Positions 7,031-14,489 of a stretch of 64,000 nucleotides of DNA are shown here, in pieces; positions within the stretch are counted from its first letter, which is position 1, and every line of letters starts with the position of its first letter. The notes under the pieces were generated by a model. It did no database searches, was not told where the DNA came from, and saw only the letters and a list, made by a program, of their open reading frames with translations. The position numbers and the translations under genes are program-made. The DNA is taken from the NCBI GenBank assembly GCA_022508245.1, contig JAFLVO010000001.1, positions 434,001 to 498,000 on the forward strand, given 5' to 3'. The stretch is from Clostridiales bacterium. GTDB taxonomy: Bacteria; Bacillota; Clostridia; Christensenellales; Borkfalkiaceae.

Positions 7031-7074
7031 AGGCGTAGTACGAAAATTTATGTGTTTTCGTGCTACGCCTTTTT
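7031..7074 (+). terminator. Terminator-like hairpin in the leader of the rep operon
   Basis: A 16-bp stem (AGGCGTAGTACGAAAA at 7031-7046, TTTTCGTGCTACGCCT at 7055-7070) carries one G-T pair and is followed by TTTTC. It lies 31 nt before the first start codon, where it could attenuate rep expression, as copy-control RNAs do in rolling-circle plasmids. Confidence 0.5.
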
Positions 7075-7105
7075 CTATGCAAAAAATTTTTAAGGAGGTT
7101 AGCCA

Positions 7106-7213
7106 ATGCGCCAAATCAAAGTAATCTTACACGGCTTAACGGAAAGTGAGCGGAATATTTTTTATTCCACGCTTTTAAAACGCATCTATGAGCTTATGGC
7201 AAGGGGGAAATAA
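7106..7213 (+). CDS. Small ORF upstream of rep (35 aa)
   Basis: A canonical TAAGGAGG precedes the ATG by 7 nt, and the frame ends 2 nt before the rep start, which argues for real translation. The product begins MRQIKVILHGLTESER and is a short basic amphipathic peptide. Small ORFs just upstream of rep often act in copy control or by translational coupling. I do not recognise the family, and the role is inferred only from position and the strong ribosome site. Confidence 0.55.
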   Translation: MRQIKVILHGLTESERNIFYSTLLKRIYELMARGK

Positions 7214-7215
7214 TT

Positions 7216-8118
7216 ATGCCGTTCCCAGAAACAAAAGTCTATTTTGACGGAAGTCATTATATAGCTATTCCCCACACTGAACGCCCGAAACAGCGGCGTA
7301 AAAAGAATTTGAAAATTGATATTGAAAAGACCGAGAATGAGAAATCGGCAACAGTTAATCTTAAAGAGAAGTTTGACGAACTGTATAAAGAAAAGTCAAA
7401 CAAAAAGAGAGCTGAAAGAAAGCAAGAAATTATAACTGAAATGAAACCGCATTTTAAAAACGAAAATGACACAGAGTTATTTGTGATTGAAAATATAGAG
7501 CGAAAAAACCGCAATAAGATTGTACGAAAAACACGGCTTGCAAGAAAGGTAAATTTACAGCAATGGAACTACTTTTGCACTTTTACCTATGACAGTAAAA
7601 AGCATAGTGAAGAAACATTCAGAACTAAACTCACTAACTGTTTAAGGCACTTATCCAACCGCAAGCAATGGAAATACATAGGCGTTTGGGAGCGTTCACC
7701 CGAAAAGCAACGCCTGCACTTTCACGGAATATTCTATATCCCCGAAATGACAGGCGAATTAAAGGAAGTTACAGATTATAGTTTGAATACGCACAGACTG
7801 CAAACCACTTTACAGAATACATACTTTAATGAAAGGTTTGGGCGTAGCGATTTTGAGCCGATTACGGACAGAACGCTTTTAGGAAATGCAACGGCTTACT
7901 TAATGAAATATATAGAGAAGTCGGGCGAGAAACTTGTGTATTCGAGAGGACTGCCGACTTACTTCATATCTGACATTATGGAAGAAGATATAATCTGCCC
8001 CATCGGGCAAGAGGACAGAAAACTATTACTATTCGATGATTTTACCTGTTGGGACGAGGGCTGCAAGATAGGCGAAGTAAGTCCCGAAACAATACAGCAG
8101 TTACGGAAAAGTAACTGA
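7216..8118 (+). CDS. Rolling-circle replication initiator-like protein (HUH endonuclease)
   Basis: This 300-aa protein has a highly charged N-terminal 100 residues followed by a Rep core: motif I YFCTFTY at about 118-124, the HUH motif RLHFHGIFY at about 165-173 whose two His bind the divalent metal, and motif III YLMKYIEK near 227 with the candidate tyrosine nucleophile. Such proteins nick one strand at an origin to start rolling-circle replication or transfer. It follows a 35-aa ORF by 2 nt and precedes a serine recombinase, the arrangement of a small integrative element that excises and replicates. Motifs are seen directly; the origin is not identified. Confidence 0.8.
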   Translation: MPFPETKVYFDGSHYIAIPHTERPKQRRKKNLKIDIEKTENEKSATVNLKEKFDELYKEKSNKKRAERKQEIITEMKPHFKNENDTELFVIENIERKNRNKIVRKTRLARKVNLQQWNYFCTFTYDSKKHSEETFRTKLTNCLRHLSNRKQWKYIGVWERSPEKQRLHFHGIFYIPEMTGELKEVTDYSLNTHRLQTTLQNTYFNERFGRSDFEPITDRTLLGNATAYLMKYIEKSGEKLVYSRGLPTYFISDIMEEDIICPIGQEDRKLLLFDDFTCWDEGCKIGEVSPETIQQLRKSN

Positions 8119-8167
8119 AAGTATTTTGTCTTTCGTCCGGCGGAGCGTAAACGAAACCGCACTTTCG

Positions 8168-8205
8168 GGCAAGGGTAAAATGCACTACCTATGGTAGCCC
8201 TTGCC
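8168..8205 (+). other. Hairpin between rep and the recombinase gene
   Basis: GGCAAGGG (8168-8175) pairs with CCCTTGCC (8198-8205) and encloses a second hairpin CTACC-TAT-GGTAG. No T-run follows, so an origin, attachment or mRNA-processing site is more likely than a terminator. Confidence 0.4.
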
Positions 8206-8304
8206 GGAAAGGAAAAGTAAAACAATAAACACGCTTAATTATGCGCTTCCGTTTGTTTCGCTCCTGTCGAAAGACAAATCTAAAATCAAAAGGAGTTTAT
8301 GAAA

Positions 8305-9810
8305 ATGAAAACAGCAGTAATTTATGCCCGTTATTCAAGCGACAGTCAAACAGAGCAGTCCATTGAAGGGCAATTGAGAGTATGTGAGGACTACGCAAGA
8401 AACAACGACATACTCATTTTAGATACTTACATAGACCGAGCGATGACGGGAACAAATGACAACCGTCCCGACTTCCAGCGAATGTTAAAGAACAGCAGTC
8501 GCCGTGAATGGAACTATGTTTTAGTTTACAAGTTTGATAGGTTCAGCCGTAATAAATACGAAACGGCAGTACACAAAAAGACCTTGAAAGACAACGGCAC
8601 GAAAGTTATATCCGCTACCGAGTTTGTACCCGATACACCCGAAGGAATTATCCTTGAAAGTATGCTTGAAGGATATGCGGAATACTATTCAGCGGAGCTT
8701 TCGCAAAAGATACGCAGAGGCAACAACGAAAGCAGACATAAAGGAAATTTGACGGGTGGTCGCATTCCATACGGTTATAAGAATGTAAATAAAAAAGCCG
8801 TAATCGTACCCGAACAAGCCGAAGTCGTCCGATACATTTACGAGCAGTATTCAATAGGCGTATATGTTAAAGACATTATCAAAGATTTGACCTCAAAAGG
8901 TATTTACTACTACGGAAAGCCTTTCGTAACCAATACCGTTTATAAAATCTTGAAGAACGAGCGATATTCGGGCGTTTACCACTACAACGGCGAAACATTC
9001 AACAACATTTATCCGCAGATTGTACCGCAGGACATTTTCGATAAAGTGCGTGCAAAGGTGATTAAAAACCAATACGGAAAGAATTGCGTTGAAACGGTAT
9101 TCTTGTTAAGGCATAAAATGAAGTGCGGATATTGCGGACAAAGTATAGTTGCCGAGAGCGGAACTTCGCAGAACGGCGAAAAGAAATACTACTATAAGTG
9201 CAGAGGTCGCAAGGCAAGAGTAAACGATTGCAACAAAGCTCCTATCCGTAAAGACCTACTTGAAAATATGGTACTTGACTTTGTACACGAAGTATTGAGC
9301 AGTCCTCAAAAGATAACCGAGATTGTAAACGGTTTAATGAATTTTCAAGAAAAGTTATCGCAGGATAATACGGTTTTGAATTTACTCATAAGAGAAAAAC
9401 GCAGTACCGATGCATCTATTCAGAACATAATGTGCGCCATTGAAAAAGGCGTAATTACCAACACAACTACCAAGCGATTAAAAGAGCTTGAAGAAGTGCA
9501 GGAAAATTTAGAACGGCAGATTATCATTGAAAGAGGTAAAACCGCAATTAAAGTTTCCAAAGAACAAATAAGAGAGTTCTTTGAACAAGCTCTAAAACTC
9601 GAACCGCAAGTACTCATCAATTACTTAATAAAAGAAATAGAGCTGTTTGACGATAGAATAGACATCTACTTCAACAGCCCTATAAGTAAGAGTCCCGACC
9701 ACAATGGTCGGGGCTTTTCCTTTTACTCGAAAATTATTAAAATTGCATATAAAGTACCGCAACGCAGGAATTTATACAAATTGGATATTGCAATAGAGAT
9801 TAAGATTTAA
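8305..9810 (+). CDS. Large serine recombinase (site-specific integrase/transposase)
   Basis: I prefer the second ATG (501 aa): AAGGAG lies 9 nt before it but only 3 nt before the ATG at 8299. The N-terminal resolvase domain has IYARYSSDSQ with Ser11 as nucleophile and YKFDRFSRN. A recombinase domain follows (GRIPYGYKNV, then PFVTNTVYKILKNERYSGVY), then a zinc ribbon (CGYCGQ ... KCRGRK ... C) and a coiled-coil tail that controls synapsis. These enzymes integrate and excise elements through short attP and attB sites. It is probably the mobility enzyme of the rep element. I could not locate attL and attR. Confidence 0.9.
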   Translation: MKTAVIYARYSSDSQTEQSIEGQLRVCEDYARNNDILILDTYIDRAMTGTNDNRPDFQRMLKNSSRREWNYVLVYKFDRFSRNKYETAVHKKTLKDNGTKVISATEFVPDTPEGIILESMLEGYAEYYSAELSQKIRRGNNESRHKGNLTGGRIPYGYKNVNKKAVIVPEQAEVVRYIYEQYSIGVYVKDIIKDLTSKGIYYYGKPFVTNTVYKILKNERYSGVYHYNGETFNNIYPQIVPQDIFDKVRAKVIKNQYGKNCVETVFLLRHKMKCGYCGQSIVAESGTSQNGEKKYYYKCRGRKARVNDCNKAPIRKDLLENMVLDFVHEVLSSPQKITEIVNGLMNFQEKLSQDNTVLNLLIREKRSTDASIQNIMCAIEKGVITNTTTKRLKELEEVQENLERQIIIERGKTAIKVSKEQIREFFEQALKLEPQVLINYLIKEIELFDDRIDIYFNSPISKSPDHNGRGFSFYSKIIKIAYKVPQRRNLYKLDIAIEIKI

Positions 9811-9833
9811 AAACGGCTAATTTATTCCACAGT

Positions 9834-9959
9834 CCGCTTGACACGAGCCTCTTTTGGGTGTGTTGGCAAGGCAAAGAGCCAAGCCATCAGCCCACAAGGG
9901 GCTTTTGTTTTGCCGTTGACAAGGGGTAGCCTAACACACCCCTATCTCGTGTAAAGCGG
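9834..9959. other. Large stepped hairpin, right flank of the Rep element
   Basis: CCGCTTGACACGAG (9834-9847) pairs with CTCGTGTAAAGCGG (9946-9959), and inside it GGGTGTGTT (9856-9864) pairs with AACACACCC (9933-9941). Smaller inner stems follow. The 3' side (CCCCTAT..CGTG..GCGGCTTTT) resembles the left hairpin's (CCCCGCTAT..CGTG..GCGGCTTTT), so the two may be related sites bounding a 3.2-kb element. Confidence 0.5.
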
Positions 9960-9980
9960 CTTTTGCGGCATAAAACGCCG

Positions 9981-10736
9981 TTATAATTTCAATACAAATT
10001 GTAGCTCGAATAAATTTAAAGTAATTCCCGTTAAGGTATCAGCATCGTGAGTAAATTCTACATTAGCAATAAAGTCATCATTTGAATAAGGGATGATTTC
10101 TTTGGTTTGATAAACTTCGTAATCGTAAATTTTACCTTTTTTTCCATAGCGGACATAATTAACTAACTCTTGCATTTTTTTATCTAATGTAAAATAAAAA
10201 TCATCATCAATGTTCTCATCCAACCGCATTAATTCAAAATCATAATACAGGTAAAGTTCAATAAATATTTTTACTAATAAACGACTAACATTGTAATTAT
10301 TTTTTAGCTCTTCAATACTTATTCCCTTTGAAATCAAGTAGGAGGGTTTATATCCATTATACAGTTTTGCAACCATTTCAGGACTTACCTCAAGATGAAA
10401 AGCATTTGAATTTTTATCAAAATGCATAATCGCAGTTTCATTGCCAAGTAATACATCAAATTGGGGTACTTTCTTTTTCCTGCTTTCAATTAAATGGTAA
10501 GCTCTAATTAATTTAATAGGCTCCATTTCTAAAAATGGCTTTTCAATATTTAAAGCGAAATAATTATTGCACTTGTCGCAAACTATTCCTTTTTTCAATA
10601 CTAAAATATCATTTCCTAATGACTTTGGAATAATATGCTCTTCACTTGTGGTATTTATTTCCTCATTTTGGTTACTGTTAGAATAAATTAAATCAGAATT
10701 GCAAAATGGACATTTTTTTAGTTTGAACTTACCCAT
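9981..10736 (-). CDS. HNH endonuclease-like protein
   Basis: This 251-aa protein opens with a zinc-bound HNH module: CPFC at 9-12, EEHIIPKSLGN near 33-43 carrying the catalytic His, and IVCDKCNNYFA near 51-61 completing the four-cysteine zinc site and the Asn. The remaining 190 residues match nothing I know; they are AT-rich in codon use like the rest of the island. The gene is isolated between the rep element and the tRNA operon and reads away from the tRNAs. Such HNH proteins are usually DNA nicking or restriction effectors. The nuclease fold is well supported, a defence role only plausible. Confidence 0.7.
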   Translation of the reverse strand: MGKFKLKKCPFCNSDLIYSNSNQNEEINTTSEEHIIPKSLGNDILVLKKGIVCDKCNNYFALNIEKPFLEMEPIKLIRAYHLIESRKKKVPQFDVLLGNETAIMHFDKNSNAFHLEVSPEMVAKLYNGYKPSYLISKGISIEELKNNYNVSRLLVKIFIELYLYYDFELMRLDENIDDDFYFTLDKKMQELVNYVRYGKKGKIYDYEVYQTKEIIPYSNDDFIANVEFTHDADTLTGITLNLFELQFVLKL

Positions 10737-10796
10737 AATATTTGCCTTTGGTTTTTATTAAATTATAATACAAATTTAATTAAAAGTAAAAGAAAA

Positions 10797-10827
10797 AACC
10801 TAAACCGAAAGTAGTTCGATTTAGGTT
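10797..10827 (-). terminator. Terminator of the tRNA operon
   Basis: An AACCTAAA/TTTAGGTT hairpin is followed on the minus strand by TTTTTTC, starting 5 nt after the tRNA-Tyr CCA end. It contains CTAAATCGAACT, shared with the 34-bp repeat motif. Confidence 0.8.
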
Positions 10828-10832
10828 CTTCT

Positions 10833-10917
10833 TGGTGGGAGGAGGTGGATTCGAACCACCGAAGTCGGAGACGTCAGATTTACAGTCTGATGCATTTGGC
10901 CACTCTGCAATCCGCCC
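10833..10917 (-). tRNA. tRNA-Tyr (GTA)
   Basis: An 85-nt cloverleaf with anticodon GTA, a long variable arm (CGTCTCCGACTTCG) as in bacterial tRNA-Tyr, T-loop TTCGAAT and encoded CCA. The acceptor strands GGGCGGA and TCCTCCC leave a C4-U69 mismatch. Confidence 0.93.
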
Positions 10918-10953
10918 AAATTAAATTTTTACCCCGCAGAAACGGGGTAAATC

Positions 10954-11029
10954 TGGAGCTGGTGATTGGACTTGAACCCACAACCTGCTGATTACAAATC
11001 AGCTGCTCTGCCAATTGAGCTACACCAGC
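10954..11029 (-). tRNA. tRNA-Thr (TGT)
   Basis: A 76-nt tRNA with 5' GCTGGTG paired to CACCAGC, anticodon TGT in the loop TTTGTAA, T-loop TTCAAGT and encoded CCA. It is fourth in the five-gene operon. Confidence 0.93.
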
Positions 11030-11046
11030 GAATCCGCCCGTTTGGG

Positions 11047-11122
11047 TGGTGCCTTGGGGTGGAATCGAACCGCCGACATATGGATTTTCAGTCCACCGCT
11101 CTACCATCTGAGCTACCAAGGC
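11047..11122 (-). tRNA. tRNA-Phe (GAA)
   Basis: A 76-nt tRNA with 5' GCCTTGG paired to CCAAGGC, anticodon loop CTGAAAA giving GAA, T-loop TTCGATT and encoded CCA. Confidence 0.94.
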
Positions 11123-11150
11123 ATAAAACGCCTTGCGGCGTTAGAAATTT

Positions 11151-11227
11151 TGGCGACCCGAAACGGGCTCGAACCGTCGACCTCCAGCGTGACAGGCTGG
11201 CGCTCTAACCAACTGAGCTATCGGGCC
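11151..11227 (-). tRNA. tRNA-Asp (GTC)
   Basis: A 77-nt tRNA with acceptor GGCCCGA/TCGGGTC (one G-T pair), anticodon loop CTGTCAC giving GTC, discriminator G as usual for Asp, and encoded CCA. Confidence 0.94.
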
Positions 11228-11256
11228 GTAACTACGTAATTGCCGTTGCCAAATAG

Positions 11257-11333
11257 TGGTGGGCCTTCACGGACTCGAACCGCGGACCAATCGGTTATGA
11301 GCCGACCGCTCTAACCAACTGAGCTAAAGGCCC
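11257..11333 (-). tRNA. tRNA-Met (CAT), elongator type
   Basis: A 77-nt tRNA with acceptor GGGCCTT/AAGGCCC fully paired, anticodon CAT and encoded CCA. The paired 1-72 end and absence of the initiator GGG/CCC anticodon stem point to elongator Met. A CAT tRNA read as Ile after lysidine modification is the alternative. It is the first gene of the operon. Confidence 0.88.
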
Positions 11334-11373
11334 GTAAAGCAACGGAATTGCGTGTATCGCACAATGCCTACAT

Positions 11374-11402
11374 ATAATAATATACCCTAAACATTTTGTC
11401 AA
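11374..11402 (-). promoter_or_regulatory. Promoter of the five-tRNA operon
   Basis: On the minus strand TTGACA (11402-11397) is followed after 17 bp by TATTAT (11379-11374), about 40 nt before the tRNA-Met 5' end. The rest of the 11334-11588 gap is AT-rich and must also hold the spoIIA promoter, where I could not recognise a sigma-H pattern with confidence. Confidence 0.75.
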
Positions 11403-11588
11403 GTAATTTTTCGGGCTTTTCGCACACAAATTTTAATGATTTTTTAAAGATTATGTATTGACTTAGAATCAAGCCTTATAAGCCGTGTTTAACTTTGCAG
11501 CCCGACAAAACTATTCATTTATCCAAAAAATCTTACAAAATATTACCTTTTTAATGTATTAAGATTTTAAAAAACACAGGAGGAATTT

Positions 11589-11900
11589 ATGGTTGTAACA
11601 AGTTATTTTCAAGATAAAACATTGTACATAAATCTTTCGGGAGAGATGGACGAGTGCTCGGCACAATCTGCGCGGGCAAAGTGCGACAAGCTGATAGACG
11701 AGTACGTAAACGCCAAAAAAATTATAATAAATCTTTCGGACGTTGCGTTTATGGACTCGACCGGGATAGGTTTTTTAATAGGAAGGTACAAAAAGTCGGC
11801 GGCGTTATCTATTCCCTTATACGTGCAAAAGCCCAATTTTGCAGCGGATAAAATACTTAATTTAAGCGGGATATACTCGCTCATCCCTAAGGCGGAGTAA
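11589..11900 (+). CDS. spoIIAA: Anti-sigma F factor antagonist SpoIIAA
   Basis: A 103-aa single STAS domain. The FMDSTGIGFLIGR motif carries Ser57, the residue phosphorylated by SpoIIAB (Ser58 in Bacillus). In the forespore, dephosphorylated SpoIIAA binds SpoIIAB and frees sigma F. AGGAGG precedes the start. The gene order spoIIAA-spoIIAB-sigF, with 3 nt then an 8-nt overlap, is the standard sporulation operon. A generic STAS antagonist of sigma B type is excluded by the downstream sigma F. Confidence 0.95.
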   Translation: MVVTSYFQDKTLYINLSGEMDECSAQSARAKCDKLIDEYVNAKKIIINLSDVAFMDSTGIGFLIGRYKKSAALSIPLYVQKPNFAADKILNLSGIYSLIPKAE

Positions 11901-11903
11901 ATT

Positions 11904-12341
11904 ATGGCGAATAACTATCTTAAACTTCAATTTTTATCACTTCCCCGCAATCAGGCTTTTGCAAGGGACGCGGTTGCTGCGTTCTGCCTTGAACTTAACC
12001 CGTCGCTCTCGGACTTGTCCGATATTAAGACCGCCGTCTCCGAAGCGGTTACTAACTGCACCGTCCACGCATACAAAAAAGAAGTGGGGACGGTTACACT
12101 CGAATGTGAAATCGAGGACGGACAATTACATATAACCGTAAGTGACGAGGGCAGCGGAATTGCCGACGTAGAGCAGGCAATACAGCCATTTTACACCTCG
12201 CTTCCCTCCGCCGAACGCTCGGGTATGGGTTTTACCATAATGCAGACCTTTATGGATGAATTCAAAGTCGACTCCAAAGTCGGTGGCGGTACTACGGTAT
12301 TTATGACTAAAAGTTTTAAAACGGAAGTGGAGAATGCTTGA
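11904..12341 (+). CDS. spoIIAB: Anti-sigma F factor / serine kinase SpoIIAB
   Basis: A 145-aa GHKL-type kinase: N-box SEAVTNCTVHAY near 49-60, G1 box VSDEGSGI near 79-86, and G2 box ERSGMGFTIMQTFMD near 105-119. It binds and holds sigma F inactive and phosphorylates SpoIIAA. Its reading frame overlaps the sigF start by 8 nt, coupling inhibitor and sigma factor synthesis, which keeps the stoichiometry that forespore-specific activation needs. Confidence 0.95.
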   Translation: MANNYLKLQFLSLPRNQAFARDAVAAFCLELNPSLSDLSDIKTAVSEAVTNCTVHAYKKEVGTVTLECEIEDGQLHITVSDEGSGIADVEQAIQPFYTSLPSAERSGMGFTIMQTFMDEFKVDSKVGGGTTVFMTKSFKTEVENA

Positions 12342-13059
12342 CGTCGAAGAGACGAACCGACTTATCCGCCTTGCCAAAGTTGGCGACGCGGGCGCAAAGG
12401 AAACGCTCATACTCGAAAACAACAACTTAATAAAGAGCATCGTAAGGCGTTACCTCAACAAGGGCGTGGAGTATGACGATTTGTATCAGCTTGCCAGTAT
12501 AGGGCTGTTAAAGGCGATTGCGGGTTTTGACGAAGGGTTCAACGTACGCTTTTCGACCTACGCCGTGCCAATGATTGCTGGCGAGATTAAGCGCTTTATG
12601 CGCGACGACGGAAGTATAAAGGTTTCCCGCGCAATAAAGAGCGCCGCAAAGCAAATCAATCTTTTCGTAGAAAAATACTGTGCTAAGCACGGCACCCAGC
12701 CCACAATCAAAACAATTTCGGAAGAGTTCAATATGCCAGAGAGCGAGGTTGTCTTTACTATGGGTTCGTCGCGCATGCCGGTATCTATCTACAATCAGAG
12801 CGACTACAAAGACGAAAAAGGGCAGGAACTCTTGGAAAAACTTCCCGTAGAGGACAGACAGGAGGAGATAATCGAGTCTTTACAGCTCAAACTCGAGATT
12901 GACAAACTGCCCGAGCGCGACAGAAAAGTTATAATTTTACGTTATTTTCGCGATATGACCCAGAGCGAGGTAGCCAACATGCTTGGAGTATCTCAGGTGC
13001 AGGTGTCACGCATAGAAAACAAAATAATGGAAAATTTCAGAAAAACTCTTGCAGGCTGA
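12334..13059 (+). CDS. sigF: RNA polymerase sporulation sigma factor SigF
   Basis: A 241-aa sigma-70 family protein lacking region 1. Region 2 has YDDLYQLASIGLLKAIAGFD and FSTYAVPMIAGEIKRFMRDD, region 3 starts ISEEFNMPESEV, and region 4 has the LPERDRKVIILRYFRDMTQS helix-turn-helix leading to VSQVQVSRIE. It is the first forespore sigma factor. A terminator follows at 13082-13120, ending the operon. Confidence 0.95.
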   Translation: MLDVEETNRLIRLAKVGDAGAKETLILENNNLIKSIVRRYLNKGVEYDDLYQLASIGLLKAIAGFDEGFNVRFSTYAVPMIAGEIKRFMRDDGSIKVSRAIKSAAKQINLFVEKYCAKHGTQPTIKTISEEFNMPESEVVFTMGSSRMPVSIYNQSDYKDEKGQELLEKLPVEDRQEEIIESLQLKLEIDKLPERDRKVIILRYFRDMTQSEVANMLGVSQVQVSRIENKIMENFRKTLAG

Positions 13060-13081
13060 AAATAAGTCAGAAACTAAATTC

Positions 13082-13120
13082 AACCGTCCCCGAGAAATTC
13101 GGAGACGGTTTTAAAATTTT
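13082..13120 (+). terminator. Terminator of the spoIIA operon
   Basis: AACCGTC/GACGGTT arms with an inner CCGA/TCGG, followed by TTTAAAATTTT. Confidence 0.8.
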
Positions 13121-13143
13121 AGACGTAATTTATAACAAATCTA

Positions 13144-13173
13144 TTTACAATATTATAAATTAAATGATATACT
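13144..13173 (+). promoter_or_regulatory. Promoter of the aminotransferase gene
   Basis: TTTACA (13144-13149), an 18-bp spacer, and TATACT (13168-13173). Confidence 0.5.
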
Positions 13174-13186
13174 AAAATAAATAACT

Positions 13187-13268
13187 CCAAACCCACACAC
13201 GGTTGTAGAGCAAAATTTTGGCTTATCCATTGCCAAAGCTTTTGTCAATCCGTCTTTGGACTGTTTGG
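13187..13268 (+). other. Structured 5' leader of the aminotransferase gene
   Basis: The leader between promoter and start is about 108 nt. CCAAAC (13187-13192) can pair with GTTTGG (13263-13268) and enclose a hairpin in which CAAAA-TT-TTGGC (13211-13222) pairs with GCCAA-AGC-TTTTG (13232-13244). It matches no riboswitch consensus I know (not T-box, SAM, lysine, PLP-related or preQ1), and there is no terminator in it. Confidence 0.35.
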
Positions 13269-13287
13269 TTAATTAAAGAGGTCATAT

Positions 13288-14475
13288 ATGATTAACGAGA
13301 AGAACGTACAATTAGGCAAAAAGCGCTCTACTATAAGAGAGCTATTCGAATACGGCAAGAAGCGCAAGGCGGAGATTGGCTCGGAAAACGTCTTTGATTT
13401 TTCGATAGGCAACCCCAGTGTGCCTTCCCCCAACGAAGTACGCGAGGCGTTGAACGAGATTATTAACACCTACGACCCCGTATTTCTGCACGGCTATACG
13501 TCGGCACAGGGAGATTATTCCGTCCGTGAAACGCTTGCAAACTATACGAATAAGAGATTTTCAACAAATCTGAACGCGGACTGTTTCTACTTAACCTGCG
13601 GTGCGGCGGCTTCGCTTTCGATTTCTTTTAACGCACTTTTAAACGAGGGGGACGAGGTAATAGTCTTTGCCCCTTACTTCCCCGAATATAAAGTTTTCGT
13701 TGAAAACGCGGGCGGCAAATTTGTAGTTGTCGAAAATCCTGAAATGAACTTGGGAATCGACATAGCAAAGCTTGAAAAGGCACTTTCAAAGAAGACCAAA
13801 GCTATAATTATCAATTCGCCCAATAACCCAAGCGGCGTAGTTTACGGCAGGGAAAGCATCAAAGAGCTGTGCGCCGCGCTTGAAAAGCACAACAAAAAAT
13901 ACGGTAACCCCGTCTATATTATTGCCGACGAACCCTACCGCGAGCTCGTCTATGACAAGAGCGTCGAAGTGCCCTACTTAATGAATTATTATGACAGAAC
14001 GCTCGTTTGCTATTCGTACTCAAAGAGCCTTTCTCTCCCCGGTGAGCGTATAGGTTATATCGCAGTCAACAACGCAATGGAGGAGTTTGAGGACGTGTAC
14101 GCCGCGGTGTGCGGCGCGGGCAGAGCACTCGGATTTATATGTGCACCCAACCTCTTCCAGCAGCTCATTAAAAAGGTCTACGACAAAACTTCGGATATTT
14201 CCATATATAAGAATAACCGCGATAAACTCTATTCTGCGTTAAAAGAGTACGGATACGAGGTTGTAAAACCCGATGGGGCTTTCTATCTGTTCGTCAAGTC
14301 GTTGGAGCCTGATGCGTTCGCCTTTTTGGAGAGAGCTAAACAATACGAGATTTTAGTTGTCCCGGGCGATAGCTTCGGTGCCAATGGCTACGTGCGCATT
14401 AGTTACTGCGTCTCACCCGAAACTATCGAAAGATCTTTACCCTCCTTCAAAGCCCTTGCCGAAAGTTATAAATAA
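13288..14475 (+). CDS. PLP-dependent aminotransferase, class I/II (aspartate-type)
   Basis: A 395-aa fold-type I aminotransferase. DFSIGNPSVPSP is the N-terminal substrate loop, INSPNNPSGVVY holds the Asn-Pro-Gly-type PLP and substrate motif, IIADEPYREL the Asp that binds the pyridine nitrogen, and YSYSKSLSLPGERIGY the Schiff-base Lys246. PDGAFYLFV and GYVRISYCV complete the family, the Arg binding the substrate carboxylate. The substrate cannot be read from sequence; aspartate, aromatic or branched-chain amino acids are all possible. It is monocistronic, with a structured leader and a terminator shared with the convergent XRE gene. Confidence 0.9.
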   Translation: MINEKNVQLGKKRSTIRELFEYGKKRKAEIGSENVFDFSIGNPSVPSPNEVREALNEIINTYDPVFLHGYTSAQGDYSVRETLANYTNKRFSTNLNADCFYLTCGAAASLSISFNALLNEGDEVIVFAPYFPEYKVFVENAGGKFVVVENPEMNLGIDIAKLEKALSKKTKAIIINSPNNPSGVVYGRESIKELCAALEKHNKKYGNPVYIIADEPYRELVYDKSVEVPYLMNYYDRTLVCYSYSKSLSLPGERIGYIAVNNAMEEFEDVYAAVCGAGRALGFICAPNLFQQLIKKVYDKTSDISIYKNNRDKLYSALKEYGYEVVKPDGAFYLFVKSLEPDAFAFLERAKQYEILVVPGDSFGANGYVRISYCVSPETIERSLPSFKALAESYK

Positions 14476-14489
14476 TAATGTTAAAATAA

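Larger units (their letters stand above)
6646..7105. other. Non-coding left end of the Rep element
   Basis: No gene is seen. It holds a hairpin with perfect 15-bp arms (6661-6675 and 6711-6725), a larger imperfect hairpin (6762-6830) with a T-rich tail, an unstructured AT-rich stretch at about 6841-6960, and a terminator-like hairpin at 7031-7074 before the ribosome site TAAGGAGG at 7091. The first hairpin could terminate the AIPR transcript. The second resembles the hairpin on the far side of the element (9834-9959), so both may be replication or recombination sites. Confidence 0.5.

Noticed and set aside
6646-9980. Prophage
   Set aside because: Rep and a serine recombinase are present but no capsid, portal, terminase or lysis genes; a small integrative element fits better.
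10966-11239. Open frames across the tRNA cluster on both strands
   Set aside because: They consist entirely of tRNA sequence and spacers; no protein is encoded.
11334-11588. Sigma-H promoter for spoIIA
   Set aside because: Expected from biology, but I could not find a convincing match to its consensus, so it is not listed as a feature.
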